This document shows positions 35,537-45,711 of a DNA stretch of 64,000 nucleotides, piece after piece. A program made the translations under genes and the position numbers. Position 1 is the first letter of the stretch. Every line of letters begins with the position of its first letter. Origin of the DNA: Sva-07 sp963716095 (GTDB lineage: Bacteria; Actinomycetota; Acidimicrobiia; Acidimicrobiales; Ilumatobacteraceae); assembly GCA_963716095.1 (NCBI GenBank), contig CAVQSV010000006.1, forward strand, positions 1-64,000, given 5' to 3'. The notes beneath the pieces are model-generated. The model was not told the origin of the DNA and ran no database searches. It saw nothing but the letters and a program-made list of their open reading frames with translations.

Positions 35537-38519
35537 ATGTTCACGAAGACGAGAGACCCACGGTTTCGCTCGATCGGCGCCTTGGTCGCCGTCGGCACGC
35601 TGGTGGCCGCGACCCAGATCGGAGGTCTCGGCACTTCACCGGCGCAAGCCCAGGTTCCACCGGCAGCTGTCGTGACACCACAGCCGTACGTGACCCCGGA
35701 GGAGGTGTTCACCGTCGACGACATCCTCGGCAGCTCTGCCCCCTTCGGGGGCGCTACCTTCAACCGCGAGGAGTTCGACCCGACCATCGTGCTCGGCAAC
35801 GACCCAGGCGAGGACACTTCTGGGAACATCATGCCGAACGCTCCCACCGTGCTGTCACCGATCGACAGTTCGTTCACGACCGACGAGATCGACTTCTTCG
35901 GCGCCATCCCCCGCGACCGCGACAACGTCCACGTGGAGGGCTACGCCGGCGACATCATCGAGCCGGGCGTCGACCCGGAACCGGACAAGGTGATCGGCCT
36001 CGAGGTGTCCGATGTCCCGACCGACCTCTTCCGGGCGGGCGCACCGCTCGGCACCTGGGCTGCCGGCCTCGGTGGTGAGTCGATCAAGGCGTCGACCGAA
36101 CACTTCACCGTGATGGAGAGCATCCTCACCTGCTACCAGACCTACGAGTACGACTACTGGACCGATCGCGAGGACTACGAGCGAGACCTCGCCGACAACG
36201 GAATCCTCGACTCGTCGGTGCTCGACCGCACGAATGCGGCGCTCATCGCGGAGGGTCAACTGCCGTGCGACGATGAGTCGCGGCGATTGACCGCCCCGAA
36301 CGACCTGGTCGGCCTGGACGGATCCCCCGTCGACCTCACCACCCTGCCGGCCAACGAGGACTCGGTGATCCAGGACATGGCCGTCGACGGCAGTGACAAC
36401 GCCTACTCCGCGACCACGAAGGACGATGGCAAGCTCCTGTTCCGCTGGGGCACCTCGGTCAAGAAGCCGACCGACATCCGCTTCCAGAAGACCATCCCGC
36501 TGCCGCCGGAGTGGACCGACGTCGAGAACCTGCCCGTTGACTCGCCCGGCTTCCGAGTGACCAGGGCCGAGCTGGTCCTGGATCACAACATCACCAACAA
36601 CCCGAACGACCAGATCCGGCCCGAGGACTGGGAGAACGAGGCTGCCACCGGCCGCCTCCCCTCCTACTCCGTCGACAGCTCCGGGAATTGGGTGTCCACG
36701 ACCGACTGCTACGAAGGCGACGGAGACTTCATCCCCGCCGGGACGCTGTTCCGCAGCGCCACGCCCGCCGACATCACGGTTCCCGCCTCCGACCTCCAGA
36801 AGGGCTACGCGCCGGCGTGGTACACGTCGATCGAGCGCGATCCCTTCGAGTGGTCCTTCCGCGACACGACAACGGGGCTGCTGGTCGGAGCACACGACCC
36901 GATCGACATCGCCGCCGCGCAGGCCGATCCGAATCTGGAACTCGTGAGCGGACCCCGCTGGCGCATGACCTCCAACAAGTTCGGCCAGGACCTGCCCGGA
37001 CTCGAGATTCCGAACGATGAGTGCACCCAGCCGCCGTACCAGAAGGGAGAGACCCGCTACGACACGGGCGTCCGGACGACGACCACGATCAACCTCCTCG
37101 ACTGGAGCCCAGAACAACGACAAGTGGCCGACGGATCCTTCGGGACAGTACTCGCCGTTTGCCTACAGTGCCGGCTGGACGAACAACTGGAACGACCCGG
37201 CAGCAGGCGTTCCCGGCCAGCGGATCGAGGCCGAGGACGCCGCCCGCTGCGCATCGACCGACGGCGACGGCAACTGCGTCACCTCCCTCGGCACCACACT
37301 GACCGATGGCTTCGACGTGTCGTTCTACGTGAAGGGCGATGTCAAGCCCGCCCAGATGTACGACGTCCAGTTGATCCTCGAGTGGGAACCGACCCCGGTG
37401 GCAGCGTTCGCCCCATACGTCCCCCCGGTGGACCCGCCGGTGAACCGTGAACCGCCAGTGGAACCGCCGGTGGAGGGCACCAACGCCTTCTTGCCGCTGA
37501 CGCCGGTCCGGGTGCTCGACACCCGTGCAAGCAGTGCCACACAGCTCGGTGACTGGGATGGCGTCGGCCCCCTGGAAGGCGGCAGCACCGTGGCAATCCC
37601 GGTCCGCTCGGTGGTGCCAGACGGCTCGCCGGCCGCCGTCGTGAACGTCACGGCCACCCGTGCCGCTGCGGCAGGGTTCCTCACCGTCTACGAGTGTGAT
37701 CAGCCGCTGCCGACTGCGAGCAACCTCAACTACCTGCCCGGTGAGTTCCGTGCACGTGCTGCGTTGGCCTACGCACCGGTCAGCGCTGCTGGCCAGGTGT
37801 GCGTGTACAGCAGCGCCACCACCGACCTGATCGTCGATGTCAGCGGCTTCACACCCACAGGTGGCAGCTACGTGCCACGCAACCCGGTACGTCTCGCCGA
37901 CACCCGTGGAGGAAGCCCGCTTGCTCCCAACGCCACCCTTCGGGTCACCCCGCCTGCCTCGAGCAGCGATGCGCTGGCCATCTCGGTGACGTCGGTCAAC
38001 GCCGCAACAGCGGGATTCCTCACCGCCTTCACCTGCGCCGACGGGAGGCCCACGATCAGCACGTTGAACTACGCCACCGGAACGGCGATCGCGAACCTCA
38101 CGATCGTCGGCAACAGTGAGATCTGTGTGACCACGTCGGCGCAGACCGACGTGCTCGTCGACCTGCAGGGCGAGGTCACCGAACCGGTGGCACTCGGCAA
38201 GGCCCGCCTGCTCGACACCCGTTCGGGCGCCAAGCCGGCCGCAGGATCGACCACACAGTTCGACCCGACGAACATCGCAGCCTTCGCCGATTCACCCATG
38301 GCTGCCGTCAACGTGACGGCCACCCGGGCGACCGAGGGTGGGTTCCTCACGGTGTGGAACTGCACCGATGCGCTCCCCAATGCGAGCGCCCTCAACTACG
38401 ACGCCGGTGACACCTTCGCAATCGCCAACCTGGCGATGGTGAAGACGACCTCACCGATCTGCGTGTACACCAGCGCCCCGGCCGACATCATCCTCGACCT
38501 CGTCGCTGTCACTCCCTGA
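35537..38519 (+). CDS. Large secreted protein with three C-terminal 'VRLLDTR' repeats (apparent frameshift)
   Basis: About 993 residues when repaired. A signal peptide ends near 'SPAQAQ'. Roughly 600 residues of acidic, Tyr/Trp-containing sequence that I cannot assign follow. A 'PPVDPPVNREPPVEPPVE' linker leads to three repeats of about 110-125 residues. Each repeat starts near 'VRVLDTR', 'VRLADTR' or 'ARLLDTR', contains 'GFLTVYEC'-like and 'LNY' segments and ends 'ICVYTSAPADIILDL'. Such repeats form C-terminal modules of secreted actinobacterial proteins. The frame breaks near 37108 (CCC where CC is expected, between NLLDWS and QNNDKW). An extracellular or surface role is likely. Confidence 0.75.
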
Positions 38520-38526
38520 TGCCCTT

Positions 38527-38568
38527 GCCGGGGGTGGGGCGGGCCATCGAGCCCGCCCCACCCCCGGC
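38527..38568 (+). terminator. Strong GC hairpin after the secreted-protein gene
   Basis: A perfect 18-bp stem, GCCGGGGGTGGGGCGGGC (38527-38544) with its reverse complement at 38551-38568, and a CATCGA loop. It starts eight bases after the stop and ends 18 bp before the next ATG, overlapping that gene's leader. It could terminate, attenuate or protect the upstream mRNA. No T-run follows. Confidence 0.8.
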
Positions 38569-38586
38569 TGATGAAAGGAGCACACC

Positions 38587-39312
38587 ATGCGTCACCGACT
38601 CCCCATCGCAGCGCTCGCCATTGCCCTCGCACTGACGGCCTGCGCATCCGACGGCGACGACTCGAACACCGGTGCCACCGACCCAGCGGTCGAGACCACC
38701 GAACCCGGCGCCACGAGCGCCACGACAACCGCGACGGAGAACGATGGGGCGGCCACGGCCGGTGCCACGCTCGAACTGTCCGACAGCGCTCCAGCCGACG
38801 CCGACATCACCATCGACGCAGTCGGCACCACCACCGATCGCACGATCCGCCGGGGCGCCCAATCCGCGATCGAGCAGGGCCAGACCTTCGCCGTCGCCGA
38901 CGACACCACGCTCACCACCGTGTCGTTCGATGTCGTCGCCCCCGACGGGGTGCCCGCCGGGCAGTCGGTCGAACTCGCCGTGTACGAGGTGGGCGACACC
39001 GTGGCCATGGTGCCGAGCGGACCCGTCGACCTCGGCGGCGTCGAGGGGCCGATCGTGCTGCCCCTCCCCGGAGCCATCGAACCGGACACCCCCACCCACC
39101 TGGTGTTCTCGTTGCCCGACGTCGCGCTGAGCGCCGGCCAGTACGCGGTGGTGCTGTCGTTCGCCGACGGCGCTGGGCCCGCCGAGATGTACCTGCAGCA
39201 CCCCGACGGCGACGTCTACGCCGACGGTGTCGCCATCTCGCTCGAGGGCGAGTTCTGGAAGTCGAACACGAATGGGCACGACTCGGCAGTGACCCTCACC
39301 TTCGGTGAGTGA
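38587..39312 (+). CDS. Secreted lipoprotein, unknown function
   Basis: 241 residues. MRHRLPIAALAIALALTACA is a lipoprotein signal with Cys at position 19. A Thr/Ala/Glu-rich linker (to ~55) precedes a beta-rich domain with 'FAVADDTTLTTVSFDVVAP' and 'YAVVLSFADGAGPAEMYLQHP'. This looks like the jelly-roll module that reports mean or extreme values in choice-of-anchor-type proteins, but I cannot name it. AAAGGAG lies 6 bp before the ATG. It directly follows the large secreted protein and may be attenuated by the hairpin between them. Confidence 0.7.
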   Translation: MRHRLPIAALAIALALTACASDGDDSNTGATDPAVETTEPGATSATTTATENDGAATAGATLELSDSAPADADITIDAVGTTTDRTIRRGAQSAIEQGQTFAVADDTTLTTVSFDVVAPDGVPAGQSVELAVYEVGDTVAMVPSGPVDLGGVEGPIVLPLPGAIEPDTPTHLVFSLPDVALSAGQYAVVLSFADGAGPAEMYLQHPDGDVYADGVAISLEGEFWKSNTNGHDSAVTLTFGE

Positions 39313-39359
39313 ACGACGCGCGGTCGGTCGGCGCAGCGCGGCCGGTAACCTCGTCTGAC

Positions 39360-40367
39360 ATGAGTCCAGCCCACGACCGTCGACGGCCCATTGCCGTCGG
39401 TGCGGCGTTGGGCGGCGTCCTGATCGCTGCTGCACTGGGCGCCGTACTCACGGCCGACGACGCCGAGTCCGACACGATCGCAGCGTCGGGCCTCGCCGGC
39501 GGCCAGGAGATCGCCGACGGCGCGTCCGGCGCCGCCGCGATGCCCATCGGGCTGGCACTGCCCGATCTCGAAGGCGACCTCGGCCAGAACGAAGCAGAAC
39601 CCGAAGAAGAGATCGAGCCCGAGCGCGCCGATGGCGGCTGCACGATCGGTGCGCTGTCGATCCGTCTCGGTTCGACCGGCGACGGCGTCGAATGCCTCCA
39701 GCAGGCCCTCGCCGACGAAGACTTCTACGACGGCGCCATCGATGGCGACTTCGACGATGCCACGCTTGCCGCCGTGATGGCGTACCAGGAAGATGCCGAT
39801 CTGTTCGTCGACGGAGTCGTCGGCCGAGAGAGCGCATTGCAGCTCGAGATCTGGCCCGACGAGGAGTCGTTCGTCGTGCGCACCCCGCCTCCGCCCGAGG
39901 GCGCCATGGACTCGATGGGTTATCGGCTCTCGCCGGTGGCGAGCACCGGCGCCGACGCTCCTCCCCTGCCGGACAACTCCGGCAGCGGCCGCCGGGTGGT
40001 CTACGACCGCGCCGGCCAGCGAGCTTGGGCGGTCGGCGACGACGGTGAGATCATCCGGTCGTGGCTGGTCACCGGCAGCCAGTACAGCAACGAGATGCCC
40101 GGCACCCACACCGTCTACAGCCGCTCGGAGATGTCGACGGCCTGGAACGGCCAGGCATGGCTGCCTCAGATGATCCGCTACCAGCGCACCCAGATCGGCC
40201 ACATCGGATTCCACGCCATCCCGCTGCATGTCGACGACAACTCGCCCTATCAGGGCACCGAAGAACTCGGCACCCGACTGTCGGGTGGCTGCCAGCGACA
40301 GCACAATCTCGACGCTGCGTTCATGTGGGCATTCGCCGACGTCGGCACCACCGTCGTCGTCACCTGA
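39360..40367 (+). CDS. L,D-transpeptidase with peptidoglycan-binding domain (SGGC variant)
   Basis: 335 residues. N-terminal membrane anchor ('AVGAALGGVLIAAALGAVL'), acidic linker, peptidoglycan-binding repeat (~100-160: 'VECLQQALADEDFYDGAIDG'), then a YkuD-type catalytic domain from 'RRVVYDRAGQRAWAV' to 'GTRLSGGCQRQHN'. The catalytic Cys is present, but the usual SHGC reads SGGC and the preceding His is 'IGFHAIPLHVDD'. It should act on peptidoglycan outside the membrane. It is a paralogue of the gene at 18.2-19.3 kb, which keeps the canonical motif. Confidence 0.83.
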   Translation: MSPAHDRRRPIAVGAALGGVLIAAALGAVLTADDAESDTIAASGLAGGQEIADGASGAAAMPIGLALPDLEGDLGQNEAEPEEEIEPERADGGCTIGALSIRLGSTGDGVECLQQALADEDFYDGAIDGDFDDATLAAVMAYQEDADLFVDGVVGRESALQLEIWPDEESFVVRTPPPPEGAMDSMGYRLSPVASTGADAPPLPDNSGSGRRVVYDRAGQRAWAVGDDGEIIRSWLVTGSQYSNEMPGTHTVYSRSEMSTAWNGQAWLPQMIRYQRTQIGHIGFHAIPLHVDDNSPYQGTEELGTRLSGGCQRQHNLDAAFMWAFADVGTTVVVT

Positions 40368-40396
40368 CCACGCGGGCCAACCGTTGCGCTCCGGCG

Positions 40397-41445
40397 CTAC
40401 AGACGGGCGTGCAATCGGGCGGCTTGTTCCGCTGCCTTGGCCCGAATCTCGTCCGCCGTCGACCCGGGTCGCTCGGCCGTCCCGGAGTGCCGCTCAGGCC
40501 GTCGATGTCGACGTCGATCGCCCGGACCGTCGGGGTGTACGCCAGGTGCCAGGGATCCATCGACCCGTACGACCAGGTGACCCGGTCGGCGCGAGCTTCG
40601 GGGACGAGTGCCCACCCCGTTTCCAACCACGACCAGGCCGTGTCCGGGCTGAACGTGACGTCGTCGGCGCGTGCCGCGACGAACGCCAGCTGGAACTCCG
40701 CGAGCATGTCGGCGCCGATGCCGTCGGTGCCGAGCGCCACGGGGTTGGAGAATCGAACCGGGCGGGCGTAGCCGACCGAGTTGTTCATGTTCGACCGGGG
40801 GTTGTGCACGACGGTGCCAGCCAGGCCGTGATCGTCGGGCAGATGCACCCCGTGGATCAGCAGCCAGTCATCGGTCGTGAGCCCTGCCAAGCGTGCAACG
40901 GCGCCGGCGTCGTCAGGCCCTTCGGCAACGTGGATGTGCACACCGACGCCGTGACTCGCCGCAAGTGCGGCAGCGGCGGCGAGCGTGTCGTCGGAGCACG
41001 TGAAGGCGGCGTGCACGCCGACCATGCCCGCGACCACCTTCACGCAAGAACCGTTCGTTCTCTTCGAGCCCGCGGCGAGCACCGTCGGCTCCGTGGCGGT
41101 CGGTGACGCCGTAGCCGGCGACCACGCGCACACCGACCTCTGCGCAGGCCTCGGCGATCACGCTCAGCGATCCTTCGATGGCGTTGGGCGACTCGTGGTG
41201 ATCGATGATGGCCGTGCACCCGGCTTCGAGCGCCTCGAGCGCTCCGAGCTTGGCCGACCATTCGAGCATTTCGAGGTCGAGGGCGGTGTCGAGGCGCCAC
41301 CAGATCTGCTCGAGCACCGACAGGAAGGTCGTGGGCGTCGCCGGCGGCGGCGGCATGCCGCGGGCGAGCGCCGAGTACAGGTGGTGGTGGGCGCACACCA
41401 GCCCGGGGTGACCCCGGCTGACACGGTCGACCGCTCCCCTGTCAT
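40397..41445 (-). CDS. ssnA: Amidohydrolase, SsnA/chlorohydrolase-like (several apparent frameshifts)
   Basis: A metal-dependent hydrolase of the cytosine deaminase / SsnA type. Fragments in order: 'VCAHHHLYSALARGM' (metal HxH), 'IIDHHESPNAIEGSL', 'VHIHVAEG', 'LLIHGVHLPDDH', 'VVHNPRSNMNNSVG', 'ALGTDGIGADMLAE' (metal Asp) and the C-terminus 'ADEIRAKAAEQAARLHARL'. Frame changes fall near 41407 (one base missing), 41044 (one extra) and 40465 (one missing). The usual ~50-residue N-terminal beta-sandwich segment is absent: only ~16 residues precede the HHH motif from ATG 41445. It probably deaminates or hydrolyses a purine-like or selenium-linked substrate; specificity unknown. Confidence 0.72.
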
Positions 41446-41530
41446 GGCCTGTTTGCGCTCACCACGCCCTCACCGGACATGATCGCAGCTCGGTCGGCGG
41501 TGTTCGACGATGATGCTCAGCGATGGCGCT

Positions 41531-41839
41531 TCAGTGATGACGGCCGGAGCGCGCCGCCTGCTTCTCGGCCTTGCGAGCCTTCTTGGCCTTGGAGGTGGCG
41601 TACCACTGCCATCCAGCGGTGATCACGAGCGCACCGACGACCGAGCCGATCAGACCGCTCGGGGCGAGGTCGATGCCGTCACCGGCGATGAGACTGAAGA
41701 TGAGCCCGCCGACGAACGAGCCTCCGATGCCGGCGATGAACGCCATGGTCCAGTCGGTCCGCTCGCCGTCGCGCCGCAGGATGAACTGGGCGAACCAGCC
41801 GATCATCATGCCGAACGAGATGATTGCAAGAATGAGCAC
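41531..41839 (-). CDS. Small membrane protein, GlsB/YeaQ/YmgE (transglycosylase-associated) family
   Basis: 102 residues with three membrane segments: 'MLILAIISFGMMIGWFAQFIL', 'MAFIAGIGGSFVGGLIFSLI' and 'LIGSVVGALVITAGWQWYA'. The glycine-rich pattern is that of the transglycosylase-associated protein family. A Lys/Ala/Arg-rich tail ('SKAKKARKAEKQAARSGRHH') follows. Stress-related expression is typical of the family, but the molecular role is unknown. Confidence 0.82.
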   Translation of the reverse strand: MLILAIISFGMMIGWFAQFILRRDGERTDWTMAFIAGIGGSFVGGLIFSLIAGDGIDLAPSGLIGSVVGALVITAGWQWYATSKAKKARKAEKQAARSGRHH

Positions 41840-41917
41840 GCCAGCACGCTAGCGCCTTGGGTACATTCGCCAGTCGGGACCATCTCGTCGATGGCCACGA
41901 ACCGAATTGAGGACATC

Positions 41918-42106
41918 ATGATCAGAGGCCTACTCGCAGCACTCGTCGTCTTCCTGGTCGCCACCTTCCCGGCGACGTGGTTGCTCATGCTCTTTCTCGG
42001 CAACCTCGGTGTTGCCATCGGCTACTGGGGCACGTTGCCACTCGGCATCCTCGTGTCGGTGCTGCTCGGCTCCGCGTCGGCGCCGACATTCGTCGTCAGG
42101 GACTGA
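41918..42106 (+). CDS. Small two-helix membrane protein, unknown
   Basis: 62 residues: 'MIRGLLAALVVFLVATFPATW' and a second hydrophobic stretch 'GYWGTLPLGILVSVLLG'. GAGG lies seven bases before the ATG at 41918, which favours this start over 41891. It is divergent from the YeaQ-like gene and convergent with the Na+/H+ antiporter. No family recognised. Confidence 0.55.
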   Translation: MIRGLLAALVVFLVATFPATWLLMLFLGNLGVAIGYWGTLPLGILVSVLLGSASAPTFVVRD

Positions 42107-42137
42107 TCGACTCAGCCGCCGGCCGCTCGATCCCGGG

Positions 42138-43444
42138 TCAGCTGCTGAGGCGGCGACTGACCCTGACCTCGGGCGCCTCGCGTGCTCCGGCATCGCATCG
42201 CCGTCGGGGTGGCCTTCGACGTAGTCGGCGTAGGCGTTCGATCCCCACCATGCGGTGACACCGTGCAGGAGCACGCTGAGCCCGACGGTGAACAGCGCGA
42301 CGTCGACGATCGTGTCCGCCCCGGTGAGATCGTTCTCCCCCGCCACTTCGAGGGCGAGCAGCAGCGTCGCCAGACCCCTCGGCCCGAACCATCCGAGGTA
42401 CAGCAGCGACCCACGGGAGAGGTGGGAGCCGACCTGCGACAGCCACACCGGCACGATTCGCAGGACCGTCAGGCTCAGCACGGCGTACAGCACCGTGGTC
42501 CAGGTGAGATCGGGCAGGGTCGGCCCGAGCAGCAGGCCGAACACCAAGAAGCTGAGCATCGTCAGCAGATCGCCGGCGGTCTCGCTGAACGTGTGCAACT
42601 CGCGCCCGACCGACACCACCGAACGTCCTTCGCTTCGGAGCTGATCACCCGACAGCCGCCCGAACACGAAGCCGGCCACCCAGGCGGCGATGAAACCGGA
42701 TCCGCCGAGTGGTGTCGCCAACGGTGTAGGCCAGCGCGGCCATGCCGACCACAGCGATCTGCGCCCACTGGCCCTCGACCATGTCGTGGGCGATCGCCCA
42801 CCGCAGCGCGCGCATGCCGGCGAACCCGACCAGCGTGCCGATCGCCACGGCGATCCCGACCTGCGACAGCAGCTCGATCACCAGCTCACCGGCTGGCAGC
42901 TCGCCTTCGGCGACCTTCGCCGTCTCGAGGAACACGACGAACAGCGGGAGCGCAACGCCGTCGTTGAGGCCGCTCTCGATGTTCAACGCCTGACGGATCC
43001 GAGTGGGGACCCGCGGGTTCGACACGACCGCCTTGCCGAGCGCTGCGTCGGTGGGCGCCAGCATCGTGGCGAGCACCGCTGCCTCCCAGACCGCCAGGTC
43101 GGTGAGGACCAGCGAGCCCGGTCGCCGCGCCGGCGACCACGGTCAGCGGGAAGCCCGACGCCGAGCAGCCGGGCCGGGATCACGTCGTCGCTCCACTTGG
43201 CCGAGTTGATCGCGCAGGCATCGGTGAACAGCACGATCACCAACGTCATGGTGAGCAGCAGCGCGATGAAGTCCTCCTCGCCGATCAACCCGTTGAGGTC
43301 GACGATGTCGAGCACCTCCGGCCCGACGAGCAACCCCACGGTGGCAAAGACCAGCGTGCCGCTGATCGCAGATCGGCTCAGCCGCCCGGAGACGAGCGCG
43401 TAGATCAGGATGCTCGCAGCGATGATCGCTTGGGTGTACTCCAT
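42138..43444 (-). CDS. Na+/H+ antiporter, CPA1 type (several apparent frameshifts)
   Basis: About 435 residues when repaired. It starts 'MEYTQAIIAASILIYALVSG'. Membrane helices follow, with 'LAPTDAALGKAVVSNPRVP' and 'ALNIESGLNDGVALPLFVV' carrying the ion-binding Asp residues of the NhaP/CPA1 family. Then come 'GGSGFIAAWVAGFVFG' and 'LYLGWFGPRGLATLLLALEV'. Frame changes near 43142, 43115, 42716 and 42165 each need a single base. After the last one the C-terminus would be 'APEVRVSRRLSS' with its stop at 42138. It exports Na+ or K+ for H+ and is divergent from the cyclase-like/channel operon. Confidence 0.8.
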
Positions 43445-43552
43445 CGGCTCCGTCTCGGGTCGTCGTGCGGTGCGGTGCGCCGACGGTAGCGCCCCAGAGC
43501 GGTCGGGTCGCTCCTTCGGGCATCGCCGCCCCGCCGAGTAGGGTGCGCACCC

Positions 43553-45666
43553 GTGGCGAAGGGCGAACCAGGCGAGGGGACGACCAAGCGCCGCAGAATG
43601 CGGGGCGTCTCACTGGCGACCCGGCTGGCGGGCGCCACCGTCATCGTCAGTTTCGCTGCGCTCGGCGCCGCCACCGTCGTCGGCATCAACTCGGGCCTGA
43701 ACCTCGGGCGGGAGATCTACGAGGACCGCCTCGTGTCGTTGAACAACTCCGGGGAGTCGGGGATGGCAGCGGCGATCAATTCGGCTGCGTCGGCCTCCGA
43801 CGCGCTCGCATTGAGTCCCTCGACGGCTGCGGCCGTCGAAGCATTCGACGACGCGACCATCGAGCTCCGGGCACCGGACGACTTCGATGTGATCGCCGAA
43901 CGCCGGCGACTCGTTGACGACTACAGCGACATCTATGCCGACGTGTTCGAATTGGCGCCGGATGAACTCTCGGCGCAGAGCCTCGCGCCGCGAGCCCCCG
44001 AGGCCGTCTACCTCCAGACGCAGTACTCCATCGTGCCCGACGTCGAACGCGTCGCCGTCGTCGACGATGCCGAGGACGGATCGACCTGGAGCGCGGTCCA
44101 CGCCGACGTCCATCCCGGTTTTCGACGCGTGGTCGACGAACTGCAGCTCACCGACCTCTACCTGATCGAGCCGGTCGACGAGCGCATCGTCTACTCGGTC
44201 GAGAAGGGCATCGACCTCGGTACCAGCCTGAGGTCGGGCCCGTTCAGCGGATCCGTGCTCGCCAACACGGTGTCTGCAGGTGTTCGAGGACCCCGGCGCC
44301 GGCTCGGTGATCAGCGATCTGGCGTTCTACGATCCCGTTCCCGGCACACCCGTCGGCGTCTACGCGAGCCCGGTCTTCGACAACGGCGATCTGGTGGGCG
44401 TGCTCGCACTCCTGTACGACGGCCCGGTACTCACCCAGGTCGCCACGAACGACCAGGACTGGGACGCCGCCGGCTTCGATGACAGCTCCGATCTCTACTT
44501 CGTCGGTGACGACGGCACCGTTCGGACCGATCCCCGTGCCTACCTCGAGGATCCCGTCGGATTTCTCGACGCGAGCGAAGCCAGCGGGGCGATCACCGCA
44601 GACGAACGCGTGGCCATCGAGGCCCGCGGAACGACGGTGCTCGAGCTCCGGGCGACCGATGCGACCCTCGCTGCGGTCGGCAGCGGCGCGCGGCCCCGTG
44701 GACAGCCGCGAGGCGATCGACGGCACCGAGGTGTTCGCCAACGTGACCCGCTTCGACACCCCGACGTCCGACATCGGTGAGCAGCTCGACTGGTTGGTCG
44801 TCGCCGAAATCGACGTCGAGGAGGCCGAGGCATCGATCCTCGACTTCCGCAATCTGCTCGTCGTCGGCACCGCCGTGTTCTTGATCATCACTGCGTTCCT
44901 CGCGGTGGCGTGGGCGAACCGCACGATGGCGCCCGTTCGTGCGATCAGCGACCGGTTGGGAGACCCTGACCGCGACGACGGCCCCCTCGAGCTGCCCGAT
45001 TCGAGCCCACTCGAGTTCCACTACCTCGCCGCCAGCTTCGAACAGATGACCGCATTGCTCCGACGGCAACACAGCCGACTCGCCATCGCCCGCGAGGAGC
45101 GGTTGGAACTGATGCAACAGATGTTGCCGCCCGCCGTCGCCGAGCGGGTCGCGTCCGGCGACCTCGATGAACTCGACCACATCGCCCAGAGCTCGGTGGC
45201 CGTCGTCGTGATCCTCGGACTCGGCGAATTGGTACACCGCGAAGGCGTTGCCGGCAGCGCCATCGTCGAGGCGCTCCACTCAGAACTCGACGGCCTCGCC
45301 GAACAGCACGGACTCGACCGGATCAAGGTCGTCGGCGACGCCTACTTCGCCTCCTGCGGCCACGACCGACCGTACATCGACCATGCACCGAGAGTCGTCA
45401 TGTTCGCCACCGATGCTCGCGATGCGGTCGAGGAGTTCGGCCGACGCACCGAGGCGGGGCTCGACACTGCCATCGGCATTCACACCGGGCCGGTCACGAT
45501 CGGCATGGTCGGTGAAGATCGCATGATCTTCGACGTGTGGGGCGACACGGTGAGCTACGCCCACCTGCTCGCCCGTCGCGCCGAGCACAACACGATTCTC
45601 GTCTCGGACCGCACCCACGACATGCTCCCCGATGAGCTCGTGACCGAACAGGTTGCAGTCGGCTGA
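43553..45666 (+). CDS. Membrane receptor with degenerate class III cyclase domain, copy 1 (two apparent frameshifts)
   Basis: About 704 residues when repaired. A membrane helix at ~22-45 is followed by an extracellular Cache-like sensor ('IVYSVEKGIDLGTSLRSGPF') and a second helix ('LLVVGTAVFLIITAFLAVAW'). A HAMP-like linker leads to a C-terminal cyclase homology domain beginning 'QQMLPPAVAERVASG'. The substrate Lys and second metal Asp ('IKVVGDAYFA') and the 'FDVWGD' motif remain. The first metal Asp is replaced ('VVVILGLGEL'), and the Asn/Arg pair normally in 'NLASR' reads 'SYAHL', so catalysis is doubtful. Frameshifts lie near 44275 and 44690. First gene of a three-gene operon, 45 bp before the channel gene. 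Confidence 0.85.
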
Positions 45667-45711
45667 GGACACGACCTGGTCGGTTCCACTCACCACGGTC
45701 GGAGGTGTCGG

